Origin: Cupriavidus gilardii
GTDB taxonomy: Bacteria; Pseudomonadota; Gammaproteobacteria; Burkholderiales; Burkholderiaceae
Length of the DNA stretch: 64,000 nucleotides
Reading direction: 5' to 3'
Assembly (NCBI RefSeq): GCF_013314895.1
Contig: NZ_JABTYE010000020.1
Span: forward strand, 38,569 to 102,568
Shown: piece after piece, positions 19,354 to 26,423 of the stretch
How positions within the stretch are numbered: position 1 is the stretch's first letter
Layout: every line of letters begins with the position of its first letter
The notes under the pieces: model-generated
What the model was told of the DNA's origin: nothing
The model's database searches: none
Seen by the model: only the letters and a program-made list of their open reading frames with translations
Made by a program: the position numbers and the translations under genes

Positions 19354-20801
19354 TGCGATCGATCCAGCGAACCCTGCTGTGGTGGCTGGCGCTCGGCCTG
19401 CTGGCCGGCATCGCCGCCGCCACCGCGCTGATCTACGGGCAGGCCCGGCAGGAGGCCAACGCGCTGTTCGACTACCAGATGCGCCAGGTCGCGCTCGCGC
19501 TGCCGAGCCAGTTCAGCGGTCCGGCGATGCCATCGCTGTCGCCGCCGCTGCCGCCCGGCACCGACAATCTGTTCCGCTCCGACGAGGATGTGGTCATCCA
19601 TATCTGGGACGGCACCGGCCGCAGCCTCTATCTGTCGCATTCGCGGCCGTTGCTGCCGCCGCGCGCCGAGCTCGGCTTCTCCAATGTGCGCACCGACGAT
19701 GGCGAGTTCCGCATCTACAGCGTGCAGCTCGGGCCGGCGGTGGTGCAGATCGCGCAGCCGATGAGCGCGCGCCGCGAAGTGGCCGCGCGAATGGCGCTGC
19801 GCACCGTGGCGCCGCTGCTGTTGCTGCTGCCGCTGCTCGGCTGGATGGTCTGGCTGGCGGTCGGCCGCGGGCTGCGGCCGGTGCGCGAGATCGCGCGGCA
19901 GGTCGGCAAGCGCGATGCCAACGCGCTGTCGCCGCTGGCGGTCGCCGAGATGCCGGCCGAGATCGCGCCGCTGACCGAGGCGCTCAACCTGTTGCTGGCG
20001 CGGCTGTCCGACGCGATCGACACGCAGCGCGCGTTTATCGCCGATGCCGCGCACGCGCTGCGCACGCCGCTGACCGCGCTGCAGCTGCAGGCGCAACTGG
20101 TCGAACGCGCCGACAGCGAGCCGGCGCGCCGCGAGGCGGTCGGCAATCTGCGGGACGGACTCGAGCGGCTGACGCATCTGGTGACGCAATTGCTTACGCT
20201 GGCGCGCCATGAGCCTGGCGCGGTCGTCGCGGGCCAGCAGCCGGTCGCGTTGCGCGAGCTGGCCGCGACGGTGGTCGGCGAGATGACGCAGGCCGCGCTG
20301 GATCGGAATATCGACCTGGGGCTCGACGCCAGCGGCGGCGACAACGGCGACGATGGTGGCAATGATGGCAATGGTGGCAATGGTGGCGATGGTCGCAAGG
20401 CTGGCGATGCTGGCGATGCAGACGCGGCCGGGCTGACCGTGCAGGGCGATCCCGACGCGCTGCGCATCCTGCTGACCAATCTGATCGACAACGCGCTGCG
20501 CTATGTGCCCGCAGGCGGCAAGGTCGACGTGCGCGTGCAGCGTGCGGACGCGGGCCGCGTTGCGCTGATCGTCGCCGACAACGGTCCCGGCATCCCGCCC
20601 GAGCAGCGCGCCCGCGTGCTGGATCGCTTCTACCGCTTGCCCGATGCGCCGAGCGGCGGCAGCGGCCTGGGCCTGGCCATCGTCGACGAGATCGCCCAGG
20701 TGCATCGCGCCACGGTGTCGCTGGAAGATAACGCGCCGGGGCTGCGCGTGCGGGTCGTGATTCCGGAAGCCGGCAACGCGCAGGGCGCGCGCCGCAATTA
20801 G
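19353..20801 (+). CDS. Sensor histidine kinase (QseC-like)
   Basis: 482 residues. An N-terminal membrane segment (LLWWLALGLLAGIAAATALIYG), a periplasmic domain of about 120 residues and a second segment (APLLLLLPLLGWMVWLAVGRG) precede the HAMP-like linker. The DHp H-box is DAAHALRTPL with His234. The catalytic domain has N-box LIDNALRY, DNGPGIPPE and GSGLGLAI. The start codon overlaps the regulator stop. A Gly/Asn/Asp-rich low-complexity insert (about residues 328-360) lies between the DHp and ATPase domains, encoded by decayed 9-bp repeats. The signal is unknown. Confidence 0.94.
   Translation: MRSIQRTLLWWLALGLLAGIAAATALIYGQARQEANALFDYQMRQVALALPSQFSGPAMPSLSPPLPPGTDNLFRSDEDVVIHIWDGTGRSLYLSHSRPLLPPRAELGFSNVRTDDGEFRIYSVQLGPAVVQIAQPMSARREVAARMALRTVAPLLLLLPLLGWMVWLAVGRGLRPVREIARQVGKRDANALSPLAVAEMPAEIAPLTEALNLLLARLSDAIDTQRAFIADAAHALRTPLTALQLQAQLVERADSEPARREAVGNLRDGLERLTHLVTQLLTLARHEPGAVVAGQQPVALRELAATVVGEMTQAALDRNIDLGLDASGGDNGDDGGNDGNGGNGGDGRKAGDAGDADAAGLTVQGDPDALRILLTNLIDNALRYVPAGGKVDVRVQRADAGRVALIVADNGPGIPPEQRARVLDRFYRLPDAPSGGSGLGLAIVDEIAQVHRATVSLEDNAPGLRVRVVIPEAGNAQGARRN
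20335..20420 (+). repeat. Low-complexity GGY-GAY-type repeat inside the histidine kinase gene
   Basis: Imperfect 9-bp units such as GGTGGCAAT and GGTGGCGAT. They encode a Gly/Asn/Asp linker. Confidence 0.75.
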
Positions 20802-20840
20802 GCCACTGCCTCGACGCGCTGCCGCGCTCCTGTCGAAAAG

Positions 20841-20856
20841 CGTACCCGTTTCTGCG
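20841..20856 (-). repeat. Dispersed 16-mer, copy 4
   Basis: Exact CGTACCCGTTTCTGCG, 39 bp after the kinase stop and 73 bp before the SDR start. Confidence 0.95.
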
Positions 20857-20929
20857 TACGCGTGTGACCGACTTTTTCCCGGCCCCTTCCGACCGCTTCG
20901 CTCGTTTCACACTGCTTCAGGAGGTACTC

Positions 20930-21724
20930 ATGCAGATCGATCTCACCGGCAAGACCGCGCTGGTCACTGCCTCGACCGCCGGCATCGGGCTGGCCATCGC
21001 CATTGGCCTCGCGCGCAGCGGCGCCACGGTCATCGTCAACGGCCGCGAGCAGGACACCGTCGAGGGCGCCATCGCGGACGTGGTGCGCGAAGTGCCGGGC
21101 GCCTCGGTGCGCGGCGTCGCGGCCGATGTCGGCAGCGCCGAGGGTTGCGACGCCATCGTGGCCGCGGAGCCGGCGGTGGACATTCTGGTCAACAACGCCG
21201 GCATCTACGGTCCGCGCGACTTCTACGAACTGAGCGACGAGGACTGGACCCGCATCTTCGATGTCAACGTGATGTCGGGCGTGCGGCTGGCGCGGGCGTA
21301 TACCGCCGCAATGGCGGCAAGCGGCTGGGGCCGCGTGGTCTTCATCTCGTCGGAGTCGGCGCTGAACACGCCGGAGGACATGATCCACTACGGCTTTTCG
21401 AAGACCGCGCAGCTGGCGGTATCGCGCGGACTTGCCAAACGGCTCAGCGGTACCGGTGTCACAGTCAATGCCGTCTTGCCGGGGCCGACGCTGTCGGACG
21501 GCCTGCGCGAGATGCTGCGCGAGGACGCGGACAAGGCGGGGCTGTCGATCGAAGAGGCGGCCGCCGAGTTCGTCAAGGCGCATCGGCCCAGTTCGATCAT
21601 CCAGCGCGCGGCCACGGTGGAGGAGGTCGCGCACATGGTGGTCTACGTCTGTTCGCCGCAGGCATCGGCGACTACCGGCGCCGCGTTGCGGGTCGATGGC
21701 GGCGTGGTGGACACCATCGCTTGA
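20930..21724 (+). CDS. SDR-family oxidoreductase
   Basis: 264 residues, classical short-chain dehydrogenase/reductase. The cofactor-binding N-terminus is TASTAGIGLAIAIGLARSG (TGxxxGIG type with T/A substitutions), followed by NNAG (VDILVNNAGIYG). The catalytic Ser lies in the FISSESALN strand; the YxxxK motif is YGFSKTAQL. The C-terminus GAALRVDGGVVDT is typical. Substrate unknown. The ATG at 20930 follows AGGAGG by five bases. It stands alone, with the 16-mer repeat on both sides. Confidence 0.92.
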   Translation: MQIDLTGKTALVTASTAGIGLAIAIGLARSGATVIVNGREQDTVEGAIADVVREVPGASVRGVAADVGSAEGCDAIVAAEPAVDILVNNAGIYGPRDFYELSDEDWTRIFDVNVMSGVRLARAYTAAMAASGWGRVVFISSESALNTPEDMIHYGFSKTAQLAVSRGLAKRLSGTGVTVNAVLPGPTLSDGLREMLREDADKAGLSIEEAAAEFVKAHRPSSIIQRAATVEEVAHMVVYVCSPQASATTGAALRVDGGVVDTIA

Positions 21725-22165
21725 TGCCGGGGCGCGAGCGCGCTGCATCCGCGCGGCGATGACGAGACGTCGAGGCATCGAAGAGCCTTGATTCGACTGA
21801 TATTGTGTACGCAGAAACGGGTACGCTCGGCACGCCACGCGGCCTCGGACCGAGTTCGCACGACGCAGAAACGGGTACGGTGCGCGCCGCGCATGGCAGG
21901 CGGCCGCTGCGGATTGCCCGCCCGATTCGTGCCATGCCCGGACTGTCTTTGGCCCGCCAGGGGCACTTTGTGCGGGCCATGAGGCTGTCGATGCGGCTGC
22001 CCATGCGGCCCGCAGAAACGGGTACGCTTGCCGAAAGCCGTGCGCAGAAACGGGTACGCTTTGGCGCCCATGGATGCGCCGGCAGCGATGAAACGAAAAC
22101 ACCGGCGCGCATGGCGATGCCATGCCGCGCCGGTGTCGTTGTTTCAGATCTGTATCAGACTCGTA
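21725..22165 (+). repeat. Gene-free patch with four copies of the dispersed 16-mer
   Basis: Exact copies of CGCAGAAACGGGTACG at 21810-21825, 21864-21879, 22011-22026 and 22043-22058, all in the same orientation, with start-to-start spacings of 54, 147 and 32 bp. Three of the four continue as GCT. The sequences between the copies are unrelated to each other, so this is not a simple tandem duplication. No credible gene lies here: the open frames only re-read the repeat as RTRFC or PFLR peptides. Confidence 0.92.
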
Positions 22166-23503
22166 TCAAACTTCGGCCGGCTCCGATGCGGCGGTGCGCG
22201 CAGCCACCACCGGCGCGAGCGGGCGCGCCATCCGCGGCGCCTGCGGCAGCGGACCGCAGAAGCCGAAGTCCACTTCCGGCACGCGGCCGCTGATCAGTTC
22301 GGCGATTGCCCGTCCCGAGCCGCAGCCGTGGGTCCAGCCCAGCGTGCCGTGGCCCGTGTTCAGGTACAGCCCCTGCACCGCGCTCGCGCCGATATACGGC
22401 ACGTTGCCCGGCGTCGCGGGACGCAGGCCGGTCCAGTAGCGCGCCAGTTCCGGACGGCTGACACCGGGGAAGATCTCCAGCGTGCGCCGTACGATGGCCT
22501 CGCAGCGTACCGGGTTCAACTCCATCGAATAGCCGTTGAGCTCGGCGGTACCGGCGATGCGCAGCCTGTCGCCCAGCCGCGAGAACACCAGCTTGTACTC
22601 GTCGTCGGTCAGGCTGACTGTCGGCGCGCGCTCGGGATCGAGCACCGGCAGCGTCGCCGAATAACCCTTGGCCGGATAGATGTCGAGCTTGATGCCGAGC
22701 GGGCGCGCGAGCATCGGGCTGAAGCTGCCGAGCGCGAGCACATAGGCATCGGCCTGCTCGACGGTGTAGGCGCCGGTCTCGTCGGCGATCTCGACGCCGC
22801 GCATGCGGCCGCCTTCGGCCAGCAGCCGCTGCACGCGCACGCCATAGCGGAAACGCACGCCGCGCGCCTCGCACAGCGCGGCCAGGCCGGTGGTGAACCG
22901 GTGTACGTCGCCGGACTCGTCCTCGCTGGTGTAGGTGGCGCCCGCCAGCCGCGGTTTGATCGCGGCCAACGCCGGTTCAAGCTGCACCACCTCGTCGGGA
23001 CCGATCACGCGGCGTTCGCAGCCGAGCTCGCGCATGATGCGCGCCGGCTCGATGGCCGCGTCGAATTCCTTCTGGCTGGTGTAGAAGTGCAGGATGCCGC
23101 GGCTCAGGTGATCGTATTCGATGCCGGTCTCGGCGCGCAGCGCCTGCAGGCTGGCGCGGCTGTAGGTGCCGAGGTTGAGCAGCTGGATCATGTTGCGGGT
23201 GGAACGCCGGGCCGGACATTCGCGCAGGAATTTCAGGCCCCACGCCCATTGCGCCGGGTCGGCACGCAGGCGGAACAGCAGCGGCGCGTCCTCGCGTCCC
23301 AGCCAGCTCAGGAGTTTGAGCGGTGCGGAGGGATTGGCCCAGGGTTCCGCATGGCTGACCGAGATCTGGCCACCATTGCCGAAGCTGGTTTCGCGTGCCG
23401 CGCCGGCATTGCGCTCGAGCACCACGACCTCGTGGCCGGCCTTGGACAGATACCACGCCGAGGCCACGCCGATCACGCCGGCCCCCATTACGATGACTTT
23501 CAT
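22166..23503 (-). CDS. dadA: D-amino acid dehydrogenase (glycine riboswitch-controlled)
   Basis: 445 residues; FAD-dependent oxidoreductase of the DAO/DadA family. The Rossmann motif is GAGVIGVASAWYLSKAGHEVVVLER, followed by ETSFGNGGQIS, a DadA-typical segment. The C-terminal FAD region contains TGLRPATPGNVPYIG and NTGHGTLGWTHGCGSG. It deaminates D-amino acids with transfer of electrons to the respiratory chain. The tandem glycine riboswitch and terminator directly upstream show that glycine controls expression, so glycine or its products may be physiological substrates; enzyme specificity cannot be read from sequence. It is transcribed alone. Confidence 0.93.
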   Translation of the reverse strand: MKVIVMGAGVIGVASAWYLSKAGHEVVVLERNAGAARETSFGNGGQISVSHAEPWANPSAPLKLLSWLGREDAPLLFRLRADPAQWAWGLKFLRECPARRSTRNMIQLLNLGTYSRASLQALRAETGIEYDHLSRGILHFYTSQKEFDAAIEPARIMRELGCERRVIGPDEVVQLEPALAAIKPRLAGATYTSEDESGDVHRFTTGLAALCEARGVRFRYGVRVQRLLAEGGRMRGVEIADETGAYTVEQADAYVLALGSFSPMLARPLGIKLDIYPAKGYSATLPVLDPERAPTVSLTDDEYKLVFSRLGDRLRIAGTAELNGYSMELNPVRCEAIVRRTLEIFPGVSRPELARYWTGLRPATPGNVPYIGASAVQGLYLNTGHGTLGWTHGCGSGRAIAELISGRVPEVDFGFCGPLPQAPRMARPLAPVVAARTAASEPAEV

Positions 23504-23520
23504 TTCAGGCTCCAGGATGC

Positions 23521-23567
23521 AAAAAGGGGCAGCCGGCCGGCATCGTCGATGCCAACGCGGCTGCCCC
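23521..23567 (-). terminator. Rho-independent terminator, riboswitch expression platform
   Basis: On the minus strand a long GC-rich stem (GGGGCAGCCG pairing with CGGCTGCCCC) is followed by TTTTT, 18 bp before the dadA start. It lies downstream of the second glycine aptamer, so it is probably the switchable terminator. Confidence 0.85.
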
Positions 23568-23571
23568 CACT

Positions 23572-23765
23572 GTCCTTTTGCCTGAGAGATTCACCGTGTC
23601 CACCCGGACCCGGCTTGCCCCTTCGGCGGCCGTCATCGTCGATAGCGGATGGCAGCGCTCTCCAGTTCGTTGTCCTCTCCAGTCTTCGGTACCTGAGCGT
23701 TTCGGGGGTACGCCTTCGGCAGCGCTGCCGCCGCGCTGTCGCGCCGCAGGCTCGCGTTCTCCTGG
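23572..23765 (-). promoter_or_regulatory. Tandem glycine riboswitch
   Basis: Read on the minus strand, two aptamer-like units lie head to tail. The first starts with GGAGAACGCGAG and includes GCTGCCGAAGGCGTACC and CGCTCAGGTACC. After a linker with GACTGGAGAGGACAACGAAC, the second starts with CTGGAGAGCGCTGCC and includes GCCGCCGAAGGGGCAAGCC and ATCTCTCAGGCAAAAGGACAG. These are the conserved gcvT/glycine-riboswitch elements: GGAGAG, GCCGAAGGGGCAA and CTCTCAGG. It lies between a minus-strand promoter and the dadA start. Confidence 0.93.
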
Positions 23766-23773
23766 ATGGGCGG

Positions 23774-23802
23774 ACAGTAACACGGCGCGGCGCCGGCCGC
23801 AA
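23774..23802 (-). promoter_or_regulatory. Promoter of the glycine riboswitch-dadA transcript
   Basis: On the minus strand TTGCGG, 17 bp, TACTGT. The -10 ends about 10 bp before the first aptamer, which fits a transcript beginning at the riboswitch. Confidence 0.55.
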
Positions 23803-23808
23803 CGCGAG

Positions 23809-24795
23809 TTACCTGCGACCGGATGGCGCCCCGCCTTGCCTGCGTGCCTGCTTGTTGGCGTACATCGCCTGATCGGCCTGCGCCAGCAGGTCGGCGATGC
23901 CGGCATGCCGGGCCGGATCGAAAGCGACCGCGCCGGCGCTGAAATCGAGCTGGTAGCCGCGCTGGCTCTGCGCGTTGTACGCGTCCACGCGTTGCCGAAA
24001 GCGGGCCAGCATCTCGTCGCACTGGTCGGTAGAGGCATCGACCAGCAGCACGACGAACTCGTCGCCGCCCAGCCGTCCGATCAGATCGGAGTCGCGAAAG
24101 GCCTGGCGCAACTGGTCGGCAAAGGCCGACAGCGCCAGATCGCCCTCGGCATGGCCGAAGCGGTCGTTGATGGCCTTGAAGCCGTCCATATCGAAGAACA
24201 GCAGCGTGACCGGCATCGCCTGGCGCTGGCAGACCGCCAGCGCATGCTGCGCCAGCGCCGAGAAGCCGCGCCGGTTCGACAGCATGGTCAGGTCGTCGAT
24301 CGAGGCCAGCTGGGCCGACTCCAGTTCCTGCTCGGCCAGGCGTCCCAGATCGTGCAGCAGGGCCTGGTCGTCGTTATCGAACTCGCGTGGCTCGGTGTCG
24401 ATCAGGCACAGCGTGCCGACCTTGGCGCCGCCGCGCACGGCGAGCGGGCAGCCCGCGTAGAAGCGCACGCCCGGTGCGCCGGTGACCAGCGGATTGTCGT
24501 GAAAGCGCTGGTCCTGCAGTGCGTCGGGCACGATCAGCAGATCGTCGCGCAGGATCGCGTGGCCGCAGAACGACTGCTCGCGCGGCGTCTCGCGCACGGC
24601 CAGGCCGAACGAGGACTTGAACCACTGGCGCTTGGCGTCGACCAGGCTGACCAGCGCGATCGGCACGTCGAACAGCCGCCTGGCCAGCCGCGTCAGCCGA
24701 TCGAAGCGTTCTTCGGCGGCGGTATCCAGGATGTTCAGCGAGTACAGCGCGTCGAGGCGCCGCGGGTCATCGGCGGGAATGGGAGCAGGAATCAT
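23809..24795 (-). CDS. GAF-domain diguanylate cyclase
   Basis: 328 residues. An N-terminal GAF domain (about 20-160; QWFKSSFGLAVRETPREQSFC is the familiar GAF-GGDEF signature) is joined to a GGDEF domain (about 165-320) with intact GGDEF in IGRLGGDEFVVLL. An RxxD inhibitory site (RDSD) lies five residues before it. There is no membrane segment, so it should make cyclic-di-GMP in the cytosol in response to a small ligand or redox signal. Its stop is only 7 bp from the -35 of the dadA promoter. Confidence 0.93.
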   Translation of the reverse strand: MIPAPIPADDPRRLDALYSLNILDTAAEERFDRLTRLARRLFDVPIALVSLVDAKRQWFKSSFGLAVRETPREQSFCGHAILRDDLLIVPDALQDQRFHDNPLVTGAPGVRFYAGCPLAVRGGAKVGTLCLIDTEPREFDNDDQALLHDLGRLAEQELESAQLASIDDLTMLSNRRGFSALAQHALAVCQRQAMPVTLLFFDMDGFKAINDRFGHAEGDLALSAFADQLRQAFRDSDLIGRLGGDEFVVLLVDASTDQCDEMLARFRQRVDAYNAQSQRGYQLDFSAGAVAFDPARHAGIADLLAQADQAMYANKQARRQGGAPSGRR

Positions 24796-24912
24796 CTCGT
24801 CAATGCGATCGTCGTTACCCCGATCGTCGTCGGCCCGTCTGACGCGGGTTTGTCGCCGGCCGCTGCGGCGTCGCGCGGCCGGTCGATAAGGTCGTTCAAT
24901 GGCAGGCCGGCG

Positions 24913-26319
24913 CTACACCTCGCGCGTCATCCCCTTCAGATCGATCCACTGTTCGAACTGCTCGGCGGTGACATGGCCCGAGGCGATCGCCGCCTCGCGC
25001 AGCGACAGATTGCGCGCAACGGCGAGCTTGGCGATCTCGGCCGCCTTGTCGTAGCCGATATGCGGGTTCAGCGCGGTGACCGGCATCAGCGACCGTTCGA
25101 GCAGCTCGGCGATGCGCGCGCGGTCCGCTTCGGCGCCGGCCACCATATGCTCGGCGAAGCTGGCCGCCGCGTCGGCCAGCAGTGTAACCGACTGCAGCAG
25201 GCTGTAAACGATGACCGGCTTGTAGGCGTTCAACTCCAGCGTGCCGAGGCCGTTGGCCAGCGTGATGGTGGTGTGGTTGCCGATCACGCGGCAACAGACC
25301 ATCGCCAGCGCCTCGGCCTGGGTCGGATTGACCTTGCCCGGCATGATCGACGAGCCGGGCTCGTTGGCCGGCAGCTGCAGCTCGGCGAAGCCGGCGCGCG
25401 GGCCCGAGCCAAGCAGCATGAAATCGCGCGCGATCTTCAGGAAGGACGACGCCGTGGTGTTCAGCGCGCCCGACAGATCGGCCAGCGCGTCGTGCGCGGC
25501 CTGCAGCGCGTAACGGTTGGCAGCCGGTTCGAACGGCAGGCCGGTGTAGTCCGCCAGTGCGCGTGCGAACGCGGCGGCAAATCCCGGCGGCGCATTGAGT
25601 CCGGTGCCGACCGCGGTACCGCCCTGCGGCACCGGCATCGCGCGCAGCACGGCCTGGTGCAGCCGCGCCTGGGCGTCGGCGACCTGCGCCTGGTAGCCCG
25701 AGAACTCCTGGCCCAGCGTCAGCGGCACAGCGTCCTGCAGATGGGTGCGGCCGACCTTGACGATATCGGCGAAAGCCTCGACCTTGCTGCCCAGCGTCTT
25801 CTGCAGCGTCTCCAGCGCCGGCAGCAGCTGGCGCTGCACTGCGCGCGCCGCGGCGATGTGCATCGCGGTCGGGAAGCTGTCGTTGGACGACTGGCTCGCG
25901 TTGACGTGGTCGTTGGGATGAACGGGACGTTTGCTGCCGACCTCGCCGCCGAGCAGCTGGATCGCCCGGTTGGCGATCACCTCGTTCAGATTCATGTTGG
26001 TCTGCGTGCCGGAGCCGGTCTGCCAGACGGACAGCGGAAACTCGTCGGGCCACTGGCCGGCGATGATCTCCTCGGCGGCCTGTTCGATCGCCTGCGCCAG
26101 CCCCGCGTCCAGCACGTTCAGCTCACGGTTCGCGCGCGCCGCGCACAGCTTCAGGATCGCAAAGGCCTCGATCAGCGCCGGCGGCATCTTTTCGTTGCCG
26201 ATGCGGAAGTTCTGGCGCGAGCGCTCGGTCTGCGCACCCCACAGGTGCTCGGCGGGGACGGGTACCTGGCCCAGGCTGTCCTGTTCGATGCGGGTCGCGG
26301 GGGGCTGCTGGTCTGACAT
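24913..26319 (-). CDS. fumC: Fumarate hydratase, class II
   Basis: 468 residues, normal FumC length. An iron-independent tetrameric enzyme interconverting fumarate and malate in the TCA cycle. Conserved regions are GSGTQTNMNLNEV, SSNDSFPTAMHI, VGRTHLQDAVPLTLGQE and the superfamily signature GSSIMPGKVNPTQ. The start codon is set by GGAG eight bases upstream and by the usual N-terminus (RIEQDSLGQVPVPAEHLWGAQT); the same frame stays open far upstream but has no homology-like content. It is flanked by cyclic-di-GMP genes but shows no functional tie to them. Confidence 0.96.
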   Translation of the reverse strand: MSDQQPPATRIEQDSLGQVPVPAEHLWGAQTERSRQNFRIGNEKMPPALIEAFAILKLCAARANRELNVLDAGLAQAIEQAAEEIIAGQWPDEFPLSVWQTGSGTQTNMNLNEVIANRAIQLLGGEVGSKRPVHPNDHVNASQSSNDSFPTAMHIAAARAVQRQLLPALETLQKTLGSKVEAFADIVKVGRTHLQDAVPLTLGQEFSGYQAQVADAQARLHQAVLRAMPVPQGGTAVGTGLNAPPGFAAAFARALADYTGLPFEPAANRYALQAAHDALADLSGALNTTASSFLKIARDFMLLGSGPRAGFAELQLPANEPGSSIMPGKVNPTQAEALAMVCCRVIGNHTTITLANGLGTLELNAYKPVIVYSLLQSVTLLADAAASFAEHMVAGAEADRARIAELLERSLMPVTALNPHIGYDKAAEIAKLAVARNLSLREAAIASGHVTAEQFEQWIDLKGMTREV

Positions 26320-26423
26320 GACTGGCTCCTGTGGACGAACGGGTCGGATCGATTTTTCAGGCTTTCTAGGATACGCCGCCGGGGCGGCCGACGCAGAGTG
26401 CGGCGCCGGAGGCGAAGGTGGCG

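Noticed and set aside
21810..22058. CRISPR-like or integron attC-like array of the 16-mer
   Set aside because: Spacings are irregular (54, 147, 32 bp), the repeat has no hairpin arms and there is no integrase.
22028..23872. Plus-strand open frame across dadA and its riboswitch
   Set aside because: It is antisense to a clear DadA coding sequence and to conserved riboswitch elements.
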